Assembly (NCBI GenBank): GCA_028704415.1 | Contig: JAQWFM010000001.1 | Location: 45,445-84,455, forward strand | DNA: 39,011 bases | Direction of reading: 5' to 3' | Source of the DNA: Oscillospiraceae bacterium | GTDB lineage: Bacteria > Bacillota > Clostridia > Saccharofermentanales > Fastidiosipilaceae | In this document: one piece after another, positions 10,977 to 22,806 of the stretch | Numbering within the stretch: position 1 is the stretch's first letter | Layout of the letters: every line of letters starts with the position of its first letter | Notes under the pieces: generated by a model | What the model saw: only the letters and a program-made list of their open reading frames with translations | Database searches by the model: none | Told to the model about the DNA's origin: nothing | Program-made: the position numbers and the translations under genes

Positions 10977-12473
10977 TCAGTCATCCTCTTCTGCTAAAGA
11001 TCTGCCTGAGCCGCGTTCCCGGCAGTCTTCCCGCCGTCTGGCATCGTCAGCGGCCGTCGCCGCCCGGCTGGCAGCCGTACTGACCGCAAAATCCGGGAAC
11101 AGATCTGAACGTTCCCGGGGCATATAGGCTCGGTCCCGCTGCCGGTAATCCAGCAAATCCTTAACCTTGTTGGGCCGCACGCGCATAGCCGTGCAGAGAC
11201 GCTCTAAAAAATCCAAAGCGTCTTTGGCCCGGCGACGCTGCCGGCGGATGATCCGCAGCTGCTCATAAACACTTTCTTCCTGATCCCGATCCACCTGATT
11301 GGTCAACTCTATGTAGTGTAAAAAATCCAGGGTCTGCCGGTCACAGGAATGCAGCAGCCGGCGGCAGCCCGCCCTCAGACTGTCCAAACGCGAAAAGACA
11401 TCATAGCAGGTCTGCAGCCAGTCCAGGTTTTCCAGCAAAGCCAGATCTGTTTCGCTGACCGGAGCCAGGGTTGGGCCCGGCCAAGCGGCAGCCGCTTCAG
11501 GCGCTGCGGCAGGTTCAGGCGGCGATTGCTCACCGGCCGCGGGCAGGGCGCCGCCGGCCGGATCATGATTGTGGTCAGGATCTTCCAGACCGGATTCCTC
11601 CGACAGATCTTCCTCGGTGGCCGCCGCCAGCGGCTGCGGAGCTGAGTCGGTTTCCGGCCGCGGGGGTTTTGCGGTGGGCGCAGCCGCTGCAGACGCGGTT
11701 TCCGGTCTGACGGCGGCGGAAGGTACCGGCCGGGGCGCGCGTTGGGCAGCTTCTGCTTCCTGATCGCGGACTTCAGCTACGGTCAGCAGCTGCGACGCCA
11801 GGGCTTCCTCTGCTTCCACTGCGGCGAATACGTCATCCCAGTTATCCTGGTCTGGTTCATCATGATCAAAGCTCAGCGCGTCCATGGTTTCCACGCTGGC
11901 GATTTTGGTCTTGGCGTTATGCCGCCGCGCCCGGTTACCCCGGCCGGGGCGGGGATGATTTTGCGGCGGGACCACCCGTCCGGCGGACTCAGGCTGAGCC
12001 AGCGGTTCCGGCAGGCCGGACCGCTCCGGGCTGCCCGACAGCCGCGGGGCGCGGGTTGCCTTACCGGTATTAGGCTCCGGACTGCTCTCCTGGCGCGCAT
12101 TGTTATTCTGCGCATTGCCATTCTGAGCGTTGTTATTCTGCACATTGCCATTCTGAGAGTTGCCATTCTGAGAGTTGCTATTCTGCGCATTGCCATTCTG
12201 AGCGTTGCCATTCTGAGAGTTGCTATTCTGCGCGTTGCCATTCTGAGCGTTGCCATTCTGCGCATTGCCATTCTTAAGTCCGCCGCTTTCTGTTTCCACT
12301 ATCTTATAACGGGCCTTTTTAGCGCTTTTGAGCCTGTCCAGATTAGCCTCCAGCTGAGCTCGGTCAGCGTATTCTGCCGGGGGCGCGTTCTTTTTGCGCT
12401 GAACCCAGTTGTTGTTTTGATTAAACCAATAATGTATGTCGTTCCCTTCCAGGGTTACGATTTTATAGGACAT
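10977..12473 (-). CDS. Asn/Gln-repeat protein of unknown function
   Basis: I do not recognise this 498-residue protein. Residues 1-65 form a charged domain with an aromatic motif (IHYWFNQNNNWVQRK). Residues about 67-126 are twelve imperfect copies of a five-residue Asn/Gln/Gly/Ala unit. Residues about 130-345 are Pro/Ala/Glu-rich and look disordered, with a basic RPGRGNRARRHN patch. Residues about 345-460 form a helical, Arg/Leu-rich C-terminal domain with many charged heptad-like stretches. No signal peptide or membrane helix is visible. The gene starts 57 bases after the PBP stop on the same strand and is probably the last gene of the RodA-PBP operon. This suggests, without proving, a role in cell-wall growth or division. 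Confidence 0.75.
   Translation of the reverse strand: MSYKIVTLEGNDIHYWFNQNNNWVQRKKNAPPAEYADRAQLEANLDRLKSAKKARYKIVETESGGLKNGNAQNGNAQNGNAQNSNSQNGNAQNGNAQNSNSQNGNSQNGNVQNNNAQNGNAQNNNARQESSPEPNTGKATRAPRLSGSPERSGLPEPLAQPESAGRVVPPQNHPRPGRGNRARRHNAKTKIASVETMDALSFDHDEPDQDNWDDVFAAVEAEEALASQLLTVAEVRDQEAEAAQRAPRPVPSAAVRPETASAAAAPTAKPPRPETDSAPQPLAAATEEDLSEESGLEDPDHNHDPAGGALPAAGEQSPPEPAAAPEAAAAWPGPTLAPVSETDLALLENLDWLQTCYDVFSRLDSLRAGCRRLLHSCDRQTLDFLHYIELTNQVDRDQEESVYEQLRIIRRQRRRAKDALDFLERLCTAMRVRPNKVKDLLDYRQRDRAYMPRERSDLFPDFAVSTAASRAATAADDARRREDCRERGSGRSLAEEDD
12095..12274 (-). repeat. Twelve 15-bp tandem repeats inside the Asn/Gln-repeat gene
   Basis: Twelve consecutive 15-base units, each ending in ATTCT on the top strand, encode the five-residue repeats. 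Units differ at a few positions, mainly in the first seven bases. Copy number is likely to vary between strains by slippage, with the reading frame kept because the unit is a multiple of three. Confidence 0.9.
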
Positions 12474-12530
12474 CTGTTATGTTCCTCTTTCCTTAAATAA
12501 TCTATAACTAAGCTATGTGCCGGGCTTGCT

Positions 12531-13940
12531 TCAGTCCTCGCCCAGACTGACAGCCGCGGAGAAAACCGCCGCTGCCACCGGCGCGGCTTTTTCCGCCGCA
12601 AAAGTGGTGTCTTCGCAGACGACCGCAATGGCCAGCGGATAGGTCGTGTCGTCTAAAAAGCCTATAAAGATAGCATTATTGCCTTCCTGGTTTTCCAGTT
12701 CAGGCGTACCAGTCTTGCCGCCGACCTGATAGCCTGCTACCGCCGCATTGGCGCCTCCGCCGTTTTCAACCTCATCAATCATTAAAGCTTTCATTTCTCC
12801 GGCCAGCTCACTGCTCAGGGGCGTATAAAGGGTGCTGCTCTCCATTTCCATATAATTTTGATCCAGCGGGTTACTGAGGTAGCTGACAATGTGCGGCTGA
12901 GGCATGGCTCCGTTGTTAGCGATGGCGGCGGCGATCAGCGCCATGTGCAGCGGCGACAGCGTGAGCTCAGATTCGCCGACCGGCTGGCCGATGCTGACCC
13001 AGGATAAGACCCCGTCATCGTCAGCCGGAATGCTGATTTTCGAGCCGGTCACCTGCAGACGGTCTAGTGTCAGCGGTTGGTTAAAACCAAAGGCTTCAGC
13101 CATGTCAATTAATTGTTCGGCTCCGATGTCAATCCCAACCGTGCCAAAAAAGGCGTTACAGGACACGTTAAAGGCCTGGCTCAGGTCAACCTCACCGTGG
13201 CCATCGCCGTCTGATTCCATGACGCCGTTAGGGACAATGGGCGTTGCCCCCTGGCAAAGGACCGTCAGGTCCGGATCATAGCTGGCAGAGCTTAACCAGG
13301 CTGAAGCCGTGATGGTTTTGAAGGCCGAACCCGGAAAATAAGCGCCGGACAACGCCCGGTTGAACAAGCCGGTATCGACCAGATTGGTGTAGTTGACAAT
13401 ATCATCCATAGTCATGGCCGGTTTACTGACGGAAGCCAAAACCGCCCCGGTTGAGTAATTCAGTAAAACCACTGAGCCGTTGAGATCCCCCAGCGCTTCG
13501 TAGGCCGCCTTCTCCAGCCGGCTATCCAGGGTCAGGTACACATCATCACCTTCCAGGCCTTTGCCGGAGATATCAAACAGCAACTGGTAAAGGGGATTGC
13601 GTTCCGTACCGGTCAGATACCCCTGATAGAGCGTTTCAATGGTATTGGAAATATTATGGGTATAGTCGCCTACCAGCTGACTTGCGGCCATCGCCAGTTC
13701 TTCATCCTCGGAATAGACGCGCTCGCCATCCACGCTTTGAGCCAGCACCTCACCATCAGCCGTATATATGGAACCGGCCTGGGCATAACGCGATTTTAAG
13801 GCAGACTTATTCTCCCCAACCGCAGCTTGCAGGGAATGAATGCTCCGGGTTTGCTGAACCACAATGCCGGCCAGCAAAGCTACGGTCAAAACCGAAAAAA
13901 TAATCAGGATGACCTTCAGATTACGCAGTAACTGTTTCAT
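12531..13940 (-). CDS. Class B penicillin-binding protein (peptidoglycan transpeptidase, PbpA-like)
   Basis: The enzyme crosslinks peptidoglycan outside the membrane. The 469-residue protein has one N-terminal anchor (about residues 8-28). A short region follows, and then a transpeptidase domain with the three active-site motifs: SxxK at Ser205-Lys208 (PGSAFK), SxN at Ser260-Asn262 (SCN) and KTG at Lys409-Gly411 (GGKTGTPE). It lacks a long PBP dimerisation domain, like the PbpA group that pairs with RodA/FtsW in actinobacteria and clostridia. It lies 46 bases downstream of the FHA-RodA gene, so the two probably form a polymerase/transpeptidase pair. An AGAGG ribosome binding site lies seven bases before the ATG. 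Confidence 0.93.
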   Translation of the reverse strand: MKQLLRNLKVILIIFSVLTVALLAGIVVQQTRSIHSLQAAVGENKSALKSRYAQAGSIYTADGEVLAQSVDGERVYSEDEELAMAASQLVGDYTHNISNTIETLYQGYLTGTERNPLYQLLFDISGKGLEGDDVYLTLDSRLEKAAYEALGDLNGSVVLLNYSTGAVLASVSKPAMTMDDIVNYTNLVDTGLFNRALSGAYFPGSAFKTITASAWLSSASYDPDLTVLCQGATPIVPNGVMESDGDGHGEVDLSQAFNVSCNAFFGTVGIDIGAEQLIDMAEAFGFNQPLTLDRLQVTGSKISIPADDDGVLSWVSIGQPVGESELTLSPLHMALIAAAIANNGAMPQPHIVSYLSNPLDQNYMEMESSTLYTPLSSELAGEMKALMIDEVENGGGANAAVAGYQVGGKTGTPELENQEGNNAIFIGFLDDTTYPLAIAVVCEDTTFAAEKAAPVAAAVFSAAVSLGED

Positions 13941-13986
13941 GATTGAACCTCTGTGTGCCTCATTGCTGCCAGACTAAAGCGCCTGG

Positions 13987-15765
13987 TCAGACGCTTTCAT
14001 GACGGCCGGCCAAGCCCAGAAATACCGCCACCATCATGGATTTTGCCAACAGCGAAGACCCGCCGCTGGCAATAAAGGGCAGGGTCGCGCCGGTCAGCGG
14101 AATGAGCCCGGTAGTCCCGCCGATGACGACCGCTGCTTCCACAAAAAAGAGCGTGGCTATGCCTAAACTCAGGCTGGAAGAAAAACCGTCCCGGACCTGC
14201 ATGGTGGCTTTGGCGCCGCGCAGCCAAAAGGCAATGTAAAGCAAAACCAGACACATCCCGACAATAATCCCAAACTCCTCACAAACGACAGCAAAGACCA
14301 TGTCCGAATGGGAAAGGGCCACACTTTCAGGACTGCCGTTCCCCAGTCCCCGGCCGAATAATCCGCCCCGGCCAATCGCCTGCAGGCCAAAAACAATCTG
14401 CTCGTTATTAGCCGTCACCTTATCCCACAAGGTGGTCCAGCCGCTGATACGGTTGCGGACATAGGGAAAGAGCGCGTAAGCCAGGGTACCCGCGGCGCCG
14501 CTGGCCAGCATAACCAGGAAGGTCAGCAGGTATTCCGAAGTCATGACCACAAAGACCACCAGGGTGGTAGGCAGCAGAATCATCGCGGAACCTAAATCCG
14601 GCAGCAGCATAATCAGGAAAAAGAAGGCGGCGGCCCAGCCGGCAAAGATGATCTGTTGTTTCAAGGGCGGCCGGTTTTTGAAAAAGCCCGCCAGTGCGAC
14701 CAGATAGGTCAGTTTGGCAAACTCCGTAGGCTGGACCGATAAAGGCCCGATAGTAAGCCAAAGGCTGGCGCCGTGTTCGGCTTTGCCCGCGCCCAGGATC
14801 AAGGTAATGATTAACAGCAGCGGCGACAGCACCATACAGGCCGTCACCAGCATTTCCAGCAGTCTGGTGCGCTGCACAATCACCGCTATAACCGGCAGCA
14901 GCATAAAGCCCAGAAATAGGGCCAGACTCTGGGAATTCATCGCGCTGAGGATATCATTGAGCCGGTCCGTAGTGATGTCCGCGCTGCTGTAATTAATATT
15001 GATCGCAACCAGCCTGGCTTGCAGCAGTAAGCCCAAGAAGGTCAGGTTGGCAAAAACCAGATAAGCGGTCCGCTCAAAGGGTCGGATCAAAGCCGGCAGC
15101 GCAAAGTAATACAGATTGAACAACAGATAAAAAACTGCAAACACAGCGGCGTAGGGCCGGCGCAAAGGACTCAGGCCGTCCGTCAGCAAGAGCAGCAGCA
15201 GCAGGCTGCCGCCCAGCATCAAGAGGTTGGTTAAAAACCAGGCCCCGCCGGTATGGACCTGCGGCAGGAGTTCCAGCAGGTCCTCCGAGCGGTCGGCATA
15301 AAGGGTGCCACCCGCTTCCGCGGCAGCCTCCTCCTGATCAACATAAAGCAGCTGCGAGCGGCCTACCCGCACCAGATCCTTATTTTCCAGCGGCACCGGA
15401 TCTTTGACGGGGACCCCGTTAAGCAGGACGGCCGTCTTTTCCGACATGGGGCGCACATACCACAGTCCGTCATACAGATAAATGACGGCATGCCGCAGAC
15501 CGACTTGCTCATCATGAATCCGGATATCACAGATATGGCCGCGGCCCAGGATGGTCGTGTGAAACAGCGGCAGCTGCTTTACGGGGTATAGATTACTGCC
15601 GCTGCCGCCCAGTGCCAGGAGGTAGCGGCCACGCACCGGGCGCAGGTTGGTTTTACTGCGGCCGCGCAGATCCCTGACCGCGCTCCGGAGCAACAACAAA
15701 GAAATAGCCGCGATCAGCAGCGTAAAACCATAGCGCGCTAAATAAGCGAGACCCTGTGGTGTCAT
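13987..15765 (-). CDS. RodA/FtsW-family glycosyltransferase with an N-terminal FHA domain
   Basis: The C-terminal 400 residues are a SEDS peptidoglycan polymerase with about ten membrane helices and the conserved LLPDLGSAMI segment holding the catalytic-type Asp. Near the C-terminus lies the GLIPLTGATLPFIASGGSS signature. Ahead of it, after one N-terminal membrane segment (residues about 8-28), residues about 45-145 form an FHA domain: ILGRGHICDIRI, then GLRHAVIY, then LLNGVPV and LENKDLVRVG. FHA domains bind phosphothreonine, so a Ser/Thr kinase may control this polymerase. In mycobacteria, separate FHA genes lie beside rodA and pbpA; here the domain is part of the enzyme. AAAGGAG precedes the ATG. 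The PBP gene follows on the same strand. Confidence 0.93.
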   Translation of the reverse strand: MTPQGLAYLARYGFTLLIAAISLLLLRSAVRDLRGRSKTNLRPVRGRYLLALGGSGSNLYPVKQLPLFHTTILGRGHICDIRIHDEQVGLRHAVIYLYDGLWYVRPMSEKTAVLLNGVPVKDPVPLENKDLVRVGRSQLLYVDQEEAAAEAGGTLYADRSEDLLELLPQVHTGGAWFLTNLLMLGGSLLLLLLLTDGLSPLRRPYAAVFAVFYLLFNLYYFALPALIRPFERTAYLVFANLTFLGLLLQARLVAININYSSADITTDRLNDILSAMNSQSLALFLGFMLLPVIAVIVQRTRLLEMLVTACMVLSPLLLIITLILGAGKAEHGASLWLTIGPLSVQPTEFAKLTYLVALAGFFKNRPPLKQQIIFAGWAAAFFFLIMLLPDLGSAMILLPTTLVVFVVMTSEYLLTFLVMLASGAAGTLAYALFPYVRNRISGWTTLWDKVTANNEQIVFGLQAIGRGGLFGRGLGNGSPESVALSHSDMVFAVVCEEFGIIVGMCLVLLYIAFWLRGAKATMQVRDGFSSSLSLGIATLFFVEAAVVIGGTTGLIPLTGATLPFIASGGSSLLAKSMMVAVFLGLAGRHESV

Positions 15766-15791
15766 ATGATCTCCTTTGTTCAGGCTTTAGC

Positions 15792-15821
15792 AAAAGGCAG
15801 CCCGGACAAAGGTCAGCTGCC
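15792..15821 (-). terminator. Possible weak terminator after pspA
   Basis: GGCAGC (15796-15801) pairs with GCTGCC (15816-15821) and is followed on the minus strand by four T's (15792-15795). The stem is only six pairs with a 14-base loop, so read-through into the FHA-RodA gene is likely. Confidence 0.35.
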
Positions 15822-15871
15822 GGCCGCGGCCGCCGCCAGCCTGAACCTGATCCTGAGGCTGCCTGTGTCAG

Positions 15872-16552
15872 TTAAAGTCCCAGCTGCTGTTTCAGCTTGG
15901 ACAGCTCATCCTCCACCGATGCGTCGGTGTCGCCTCTGCGGTATTTGTCCTCCAAAGCCTGAGCCTCATCCACCGGTTTGCTGTTCAGCTCTGTCATGGC
16001 ATTAGCCTCATCCAGCATCTGATCCGCCTTGGCTTCCATCCGCTCAAACGCGCCCATATTATCCTGCAGCTTGTCTGAGGAAGCGCCCAGTTCATTGACT
16101 TTCTTTTGCGTTTTGGCCACGGCTACCTTAGCTTTGATGCTCTGGCGCCGGGCATTAAGCGTATTAATATCCTTGACCAGCTTGTCATGCAACTGGCGCA
16201 TCTTGATAGCGTTTTCATGCGCGGCGGCATAAGCGGTCTGCAGGCTGGCGCCTTCCGCTTCAAGCTGTTGCTTTTTGCCCAAAAACACGCGTGCATCGTC
16301 TTCACTGCCCGCGGTCAGCGCCTTTTTGGCTAAGTCCATATATTTAGCCACTTCCGCCTTGTTATCGTCAACCAAACGCTTGCAGCGGCTTTCTTCCGCC
16401 ATAACGCCGGCCGTCTCCTGCTTGACATCGGCTAAATCCGCAGTCATCTTGCGCAGATACTCGTCAACCATTTTGGACGGATCTTCCGCCTTATCCAGCA
16501 AAGCATTGATGTTGGATGAAATGATGTCACTGAATCTTGATAAAATACCCAT
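15872..16552 (-). CDS. pspA: PspA/IM30 family membrane-stress protein
   Basis: PspA-type proteins coat and stabilise stressed membranes as ESCRT-III-like helical assemblies. The 226-residue protein is almost entirely alpha-helical. It has the amphipathic N-terminus GILSRFSDIISSNINALLD, the EDPSKMVDEYLRKM block and long charged coiled-coil helices up to about residue 190. The frame extends upstream to a GTG at 16627, but the family start MGILSRF and its AAAGGAG motif show that the ATG at 16550-16552 is the true start. It is 71 bases downstream of a TPM-domain membrane protein, a pairing often seen for PspA/LiaH relatives. Confidence 0.93.
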   Translation of the reverse strand: MGILSRFSDIISSNINALLDKAEDPSKMVDEYLRKMTADLADVKQETAGVMAEESRCKRLVDDNKAEVAKYMDLAKKALTAGSEDDARVFLGKKQQLEAEGASLQTAYAAAHENAIKMRQLHDKLVKDINTLNARRQSIKAKVAVAKTQKKVNELGASSDKLQDNMGAFERMEAKADQMLDEANAMTELNSKPVDEAQALEDKYRRGDTDASVEDELSKLKQQLGL

Positions 16553-16623
16553 TTGAGCTCTCCTTTTCTGTTGCAAACTTGCATACCCCGGTCTGCGGGG
16601 ACAATGCGCCATGTCACGTCGGA

Positions 16624-17706
16624 TCACTTATCGCTTTGGTCTGATTTATTCTGGTACTTTTTAGCCAGATCTTCAGCCTGACTGTCGCCAAAAGATTCCA
16701 GCGGCGTGTTCAGGATCTCCTCAGTCCGCTTATCCTGCTCGGCCTTTTTTTCTTTAGACTTCTTCCACCAGTAATAAGCAAAGGCTAAAATTATTATAAT
16801 TCCCGCCACCACCAAAACCGGTATCCAGGGGGACCGCGTCACGGTCATAATCCGTTTGCCCGCCTGCTGGTAGGCTTTGCTGAACATTTCATCCTCAGTC
16901 AGGGAGGATTCATAGTAGTAGCGATCCACATAGTCCAGCAGGATATCCATGGCTTCCTGATCAAGCACGGTTTTAGCCTGAGTCCCATTAATATACCAGG
17001 TATGGTATTCACCATTATACTCGAAAAATATGAGCAAACTGTGAGCTTCATCCGTAAACAAGCTGTCATACAGCCCATTGGCAAAGGTTTCCGCCTGGGT
17101 ATCCGTAGGATAATGCTCCCCGTCAAGGTTATCCGTGATATACAGGTAAGGCTGAACCCCGGTTGCCTGGTAAAACGATTTCATGCCCGACTCCAGGGTG
17201 GTGACGTTTTTAACCCAGTCCAGCTCATCCGTGTAGTATCCCGTCTCATTTACAGAACCGGCCGGAAGCGGCTCGCGCTTGACCGTGGAGCGGGTGATCG
17301 AGCTGCTGCTGCCGCTTCCGGCAGATACAGCCGAAAAGCCTGAACCCATAGCGGCAAAAATAATGCTGATAGCCACCACAAAAATGATGACCGCGCCTAA
17401 AACGGTAGAACAACCCAGCGTCCCGCAGCCGCAGCCATTATTACGGCGATAGCGCGGTCCCCCGAAGCCCGGGCCAAACCAGCCCGGTCCGCCCCACATC
17501 GGGCCAAAACCGCCGCCGCCCGGCCGCGGCCCGCCAAAGCCACCGCCGCCAAAGCCGCCGCCGGCACGACCGCCGCCGCCAAAACCGCCGCCCGCACGGC
17601 CACCGCCGCCGGAGCGACCGCCAAAGCTGCGTCCGCCGCCCCCGCCAAAACTGCGGCCGCCACCGCCGCCGCCAAATCCGCCACCGCCGCCTCCGGCTCT
17701 TCCCAT
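16624..17706 (-). CDS. Glycine-rich TPM-domain membrane protein
   Basis: The 360-residue product begins with about 90 residues made largely of Gly, Arg and Phe. A cysteine cluster (NGCGCGTLGC) is followed by a membrane helix at about 108-128. An extracytoplasmic TPM domain (TLP18.3/Psb32/MOLO-1 type, about residues 165-290) has typical LLIFFEYNGEYHTWYINGT and LDYVDRYY stretches. A second membrane helix lies at about 303-322, and the tail is charged. The order matches TPM proteins encoded with PspA. The N-terminal Gly/Arg stretch is unusual and its role is unknown. AAAGGAG lies before the ATG. A weak promoter (TTGGGT, 15-base spacer, TATGAT) may lie at 17816-17842. Confidence 0.82.
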   Translation of the reverse strand: MGRAGGGGGGFGGGGGGRSFGGGGGRSFGGRSGGGGRAGGGFGGGGRAGGGFGGGGFGGPRPGGGGFGPMWGGPGWFGPGFGGPRYRRNNGCGCGTLGCSTVLGAVIIFVVAISIIFAAMGSGFSAVSAGSGSSSSITRSTVKREPLPAGSVNETGYYTDELDWVKNVTTLESGMKSFYQATGVQPYLYITDNLDGEHYPTDTQAETFANGLYDSLFTDEAHSLLIFFEYNGEYHTWYINGTQAKTVLDQEAMDILLDYVDRYYYESSLTEDEMFSKAYQQAGKRIMTVTRSPWIPVLVVAGIIIILAFAYYWWKKSKEKKAEQDKRTEEILNTPLESFGDSQAEDLAKKYQNKSDQSDK

Positions 17707-17918
17707 TGCGCCACGCTCCTTTGCTGATGCTGCTTAAAAGCTAAATCAATTAGCCCGATGGCCCCTGAACTGAGCAAACGGGGAGCACCGGACCTGAGGC
17801 TGTCTGGATATATCTATCATAACCTAAAATAAGCTTACCCAACGTCTCCCGCGCGCCTTATTTCTGTTACACTTAGCCTGAAACCTGCGTATACAGGAAT
17901 TATATCAGACGAGGTTAG

Positions 17919-21317
<3,399 letters not shown>

Positions 21318-21363
21318 GGCCTGAGGACGGCGTCACGGCACAGACAGAAAGGAGTTGTACCCT

Positions 21364-21921
21364 ATGCAAGAACACCCCTCTGCCGAGCGTTTCCGGCGCA
21401 TCGCTCCGGAAAGCATCAAATTCAATCCGTTTGAACTGATTGGTGAAAACTGGATGCTGGTGACCGCCGGCACCCCGGAGCAGGCTAACGGCATGACCGC
21501 TTCATGGGGACAGCTTGGCGTCATGTGGAACCGACCGGTTGCGGAGCTGGTCATCCGCCCGGACCGTTATACCCGGGAGTTTCTGGACCAGTCTCCAGGC
21601 TTCAGTCTGAGTTTTTTAAATCGCGACTACCGTAAAGCGCTAAACTACTGCGGCAGCCACAGCGGGCGGGACGGAGATAAATTTGCCGCCTGCGGCTTAA
21701 CCTTACTCAGCGAAGACCAGGTACCCTATGTGGCGCAGGCTGATCTGGTGTTAATCTGCAAAAAGCTTTACCGCCAGCCTTACGACGCGGCAGGCTTTGT
21801 GGATCCCGACTACATGCGGCAGTTTTATCCCGCTAATGACCTGCATATCCGCTATGTGGGAGAAATAACCGCGGCCCTGCTGAGTCCACAGCATCTGCCT
21901 TCCGCCGCCGTGGCAGAATAA
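21364..21921 (+). CDS. Flavin-reductase-like FMN-binding protein
   Basis: The 185-residue protein has the split-barrel fold of the flavin reductase-like family: NPFELIGENWMLVTAG, then GMTASWGQLGVMWNRPVAELVIRPDRYT, and SFLNRDYRKALNYCGSHSGRDGDKF. Such proteins bind FMN and act as flavin reductases or NAD(P)H-dependent oxidoreductases; the substrate here is unknown. The ATG at 21364 follows AAAGGAG by nine bases. A TTG nine bases upstream is in frame but overlaps the ribosome binding site. It lies 46 bases after lacZ and is probably co-transcribed with it. The convergent neighbour is a riboflavin transporter, which is a thematic link only. Confidence 0.85.
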   Translation: MQEHPSAERFRRIAPESIKFNPFELIGENWMLVTAGTPEQANGMTASWGQLGVMWNRPVAELVIRPDRYTREFLDQSPGFSLSFLNRDYRKALNYCGSHSGRDGDKFAACGLTLLSEDQVPYVAQADLVLICKKLYRQPYDAAGFVDPDYMRQFYPANDLHIRYVGEITAALLSPQHLPSAAVAE

Positions 21922-21950
21922 AACCTGGCAGTCCGGCAGCGGAATACACA

Positions 21951-21988
21951 AACGGCGGAACCCTTGCGCTCAGGGGTTCCGCCGTTTT
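21951..21988 (+). terminator. Strong, probably bidirectional terminator
   Basis: A perfect 13-bp stem (21951-21963 with 21974-21986) with a 10-base loop ends in TTTT on the top strand and TTT on the bottom strand. It lies between the flavin-reductase-like gene and the end of convergent ribU, so it can serve both. Confidence 0.88.
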
Positions 21989-22017
21989 GTGCTGCCTGAA
22001 ATCCGCGCCGGGAAGCT

Positions 22018-22566
22018 TCAGTGCTGATAAACCCGGCGGTGCACCGGCAGCAATGCGTGATACAGGACAAAGCTGATCAGCATGTTAACCCCGCCCTTAA
22101 TTAAGTTAAAGGGCACAATAGCTGGCAGCAGCAACGGCACAATAGCCGAGCGCGGCATTCCGGTATATATGGGCGTAAAGATTAAGTTCCAGAAGGCCAT
22201 CATGGCGGCCATAGCCACCACCCCCAGCACGCCACCAACAATGACATTGCTCTTTTTAGCGCTATGCCGGAAGAAGAGGGCCGGCAGCAGCATCAGGATA
22301 CTTGACGCCAGAAAATGCATCACAAAGCCGATGATGCCGTCCCCCACAATCAAAAAAGCCTGGATCGCCGCCGCCAGGGCCAGAATCAGCAGGCCGGGCA
22401 GCGGACCCAGCAGCAGACCGCCCAAGATAACCGGCACATCCGCCATATCATACTTAAGATAAGGCGTGGCCGGAAAAATAGGGAATTGAATCAGCAGCAG
22501 CAAAACAATAGACAAGGCGGTGAGAATCGCCATTTCAGTCATCCGATACGTCGCTTTTCGTTCCAT
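22018..22566 (-). CDS. ribU: ECF riboflavin transporter, substrate-binding S component
   Basis: RibU captures riboflavin in the membrane and works with a shared EcfA/A'/T energy-coupling module, not present here. The 182-residue protein has about six membrane helices and the family patterns PYLKYDMADVPVILGGLLLGP near residue 35 and NLIKGGVNMLISFVLYH near the C-terminus. The frame runs upstream to 22665, but that part is the riboswitch expression platform. I place the start at the ATG 22564-22566, nine bases after GAGG; an ATG six bases upstream (22572) is the alternative. The FMN riboswitch directly ahead strongly supports the substrate. Confidence 0.94.
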   Translation of the reverse strand: MERKATYRMTEMAILTALSIVLLLLIQFPIFPATPYLKYDMADVPVILGGLLLGPLPGLLILALAAAIQAFLIVGDGIIGFVMHFLASSILMLLPALFFRHSAKKSNVIVGGVLGVVAMAAMMAFWNLIFTPIYTGMPRSAIVPLLLPAIVPFNLIKGGVNMLISFVLYHALLPVHRRVYQH

Positions 22567-22610
22567 CTTCATATACCTCATTTCTTGAAAGCAGCTGTGT
22601 ATTCGGACGT

Positions 22611-22648
22611 AAAAACGCCCCGGGCAGACGTTCTGCTCAGGGCGTTTA
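22611..22648 (-). terminator. Riboswitch-controlled terminator upstream of ribU
   Basis: On the minus strand a long hairpin (outer arms ACGCCC/GGGCGT, inner arms GCAGA/TCTGC) is followed by five T's (22611-22615). It lies between the FMN aptamer and the ribU start, and presumably forms when FMN is bound. Confidence 0.85.
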
Positions 22649-22664
22649 ATGTTCAGGCTGAACA

Positions 22665-22792
22665 ATCTTCTTTCATCCGGACTCTACCGTCGGCTCCGGA
22701 TTCAAACCGGGTCATGCCCTTACAGGCTCGCGGGCTTGTCACACTTGGTGCATCACCGCCGGTGGGGAATCTCACCCCGCCCCGAAGACAGC
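22665..22792 (-). promoter_or_regulatory. FMN riboswitch (RFN element)
   Basis: The minus strand carries the canonical RFN blocks in order: GGGGCGGGGTGAGATTCCCC, ACCGGCGGTGATG, AGCCCGCGAGCC, GAATCCGGAGCCGACGGT and AGTCCGGATGAAAGAAGAT. It lies between hydG and ribU and is followed by a terminator hairpin, which indicates transcriptional control of riboflavin uptake by FMN. Confidence 0.97.
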
Positions 22793-22806
22793 TTCTTCTA
22801 AAGCGG

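Noticed and set aside
12095-12274. CRISPR-like regular repeats
   Set aside because: The units are contiguous 15-base tandem repeats in a reading frame, with no spacers.
11742-12500. Plus-strand frame with repeated Ile/Leu/Ala/Val hydrophobic units
   Set aside because: It is the mirror of the 15-bp repeats in the Asn/Gln-repeat gene. The minus frame has the ribosome binding site, operon position and full length.
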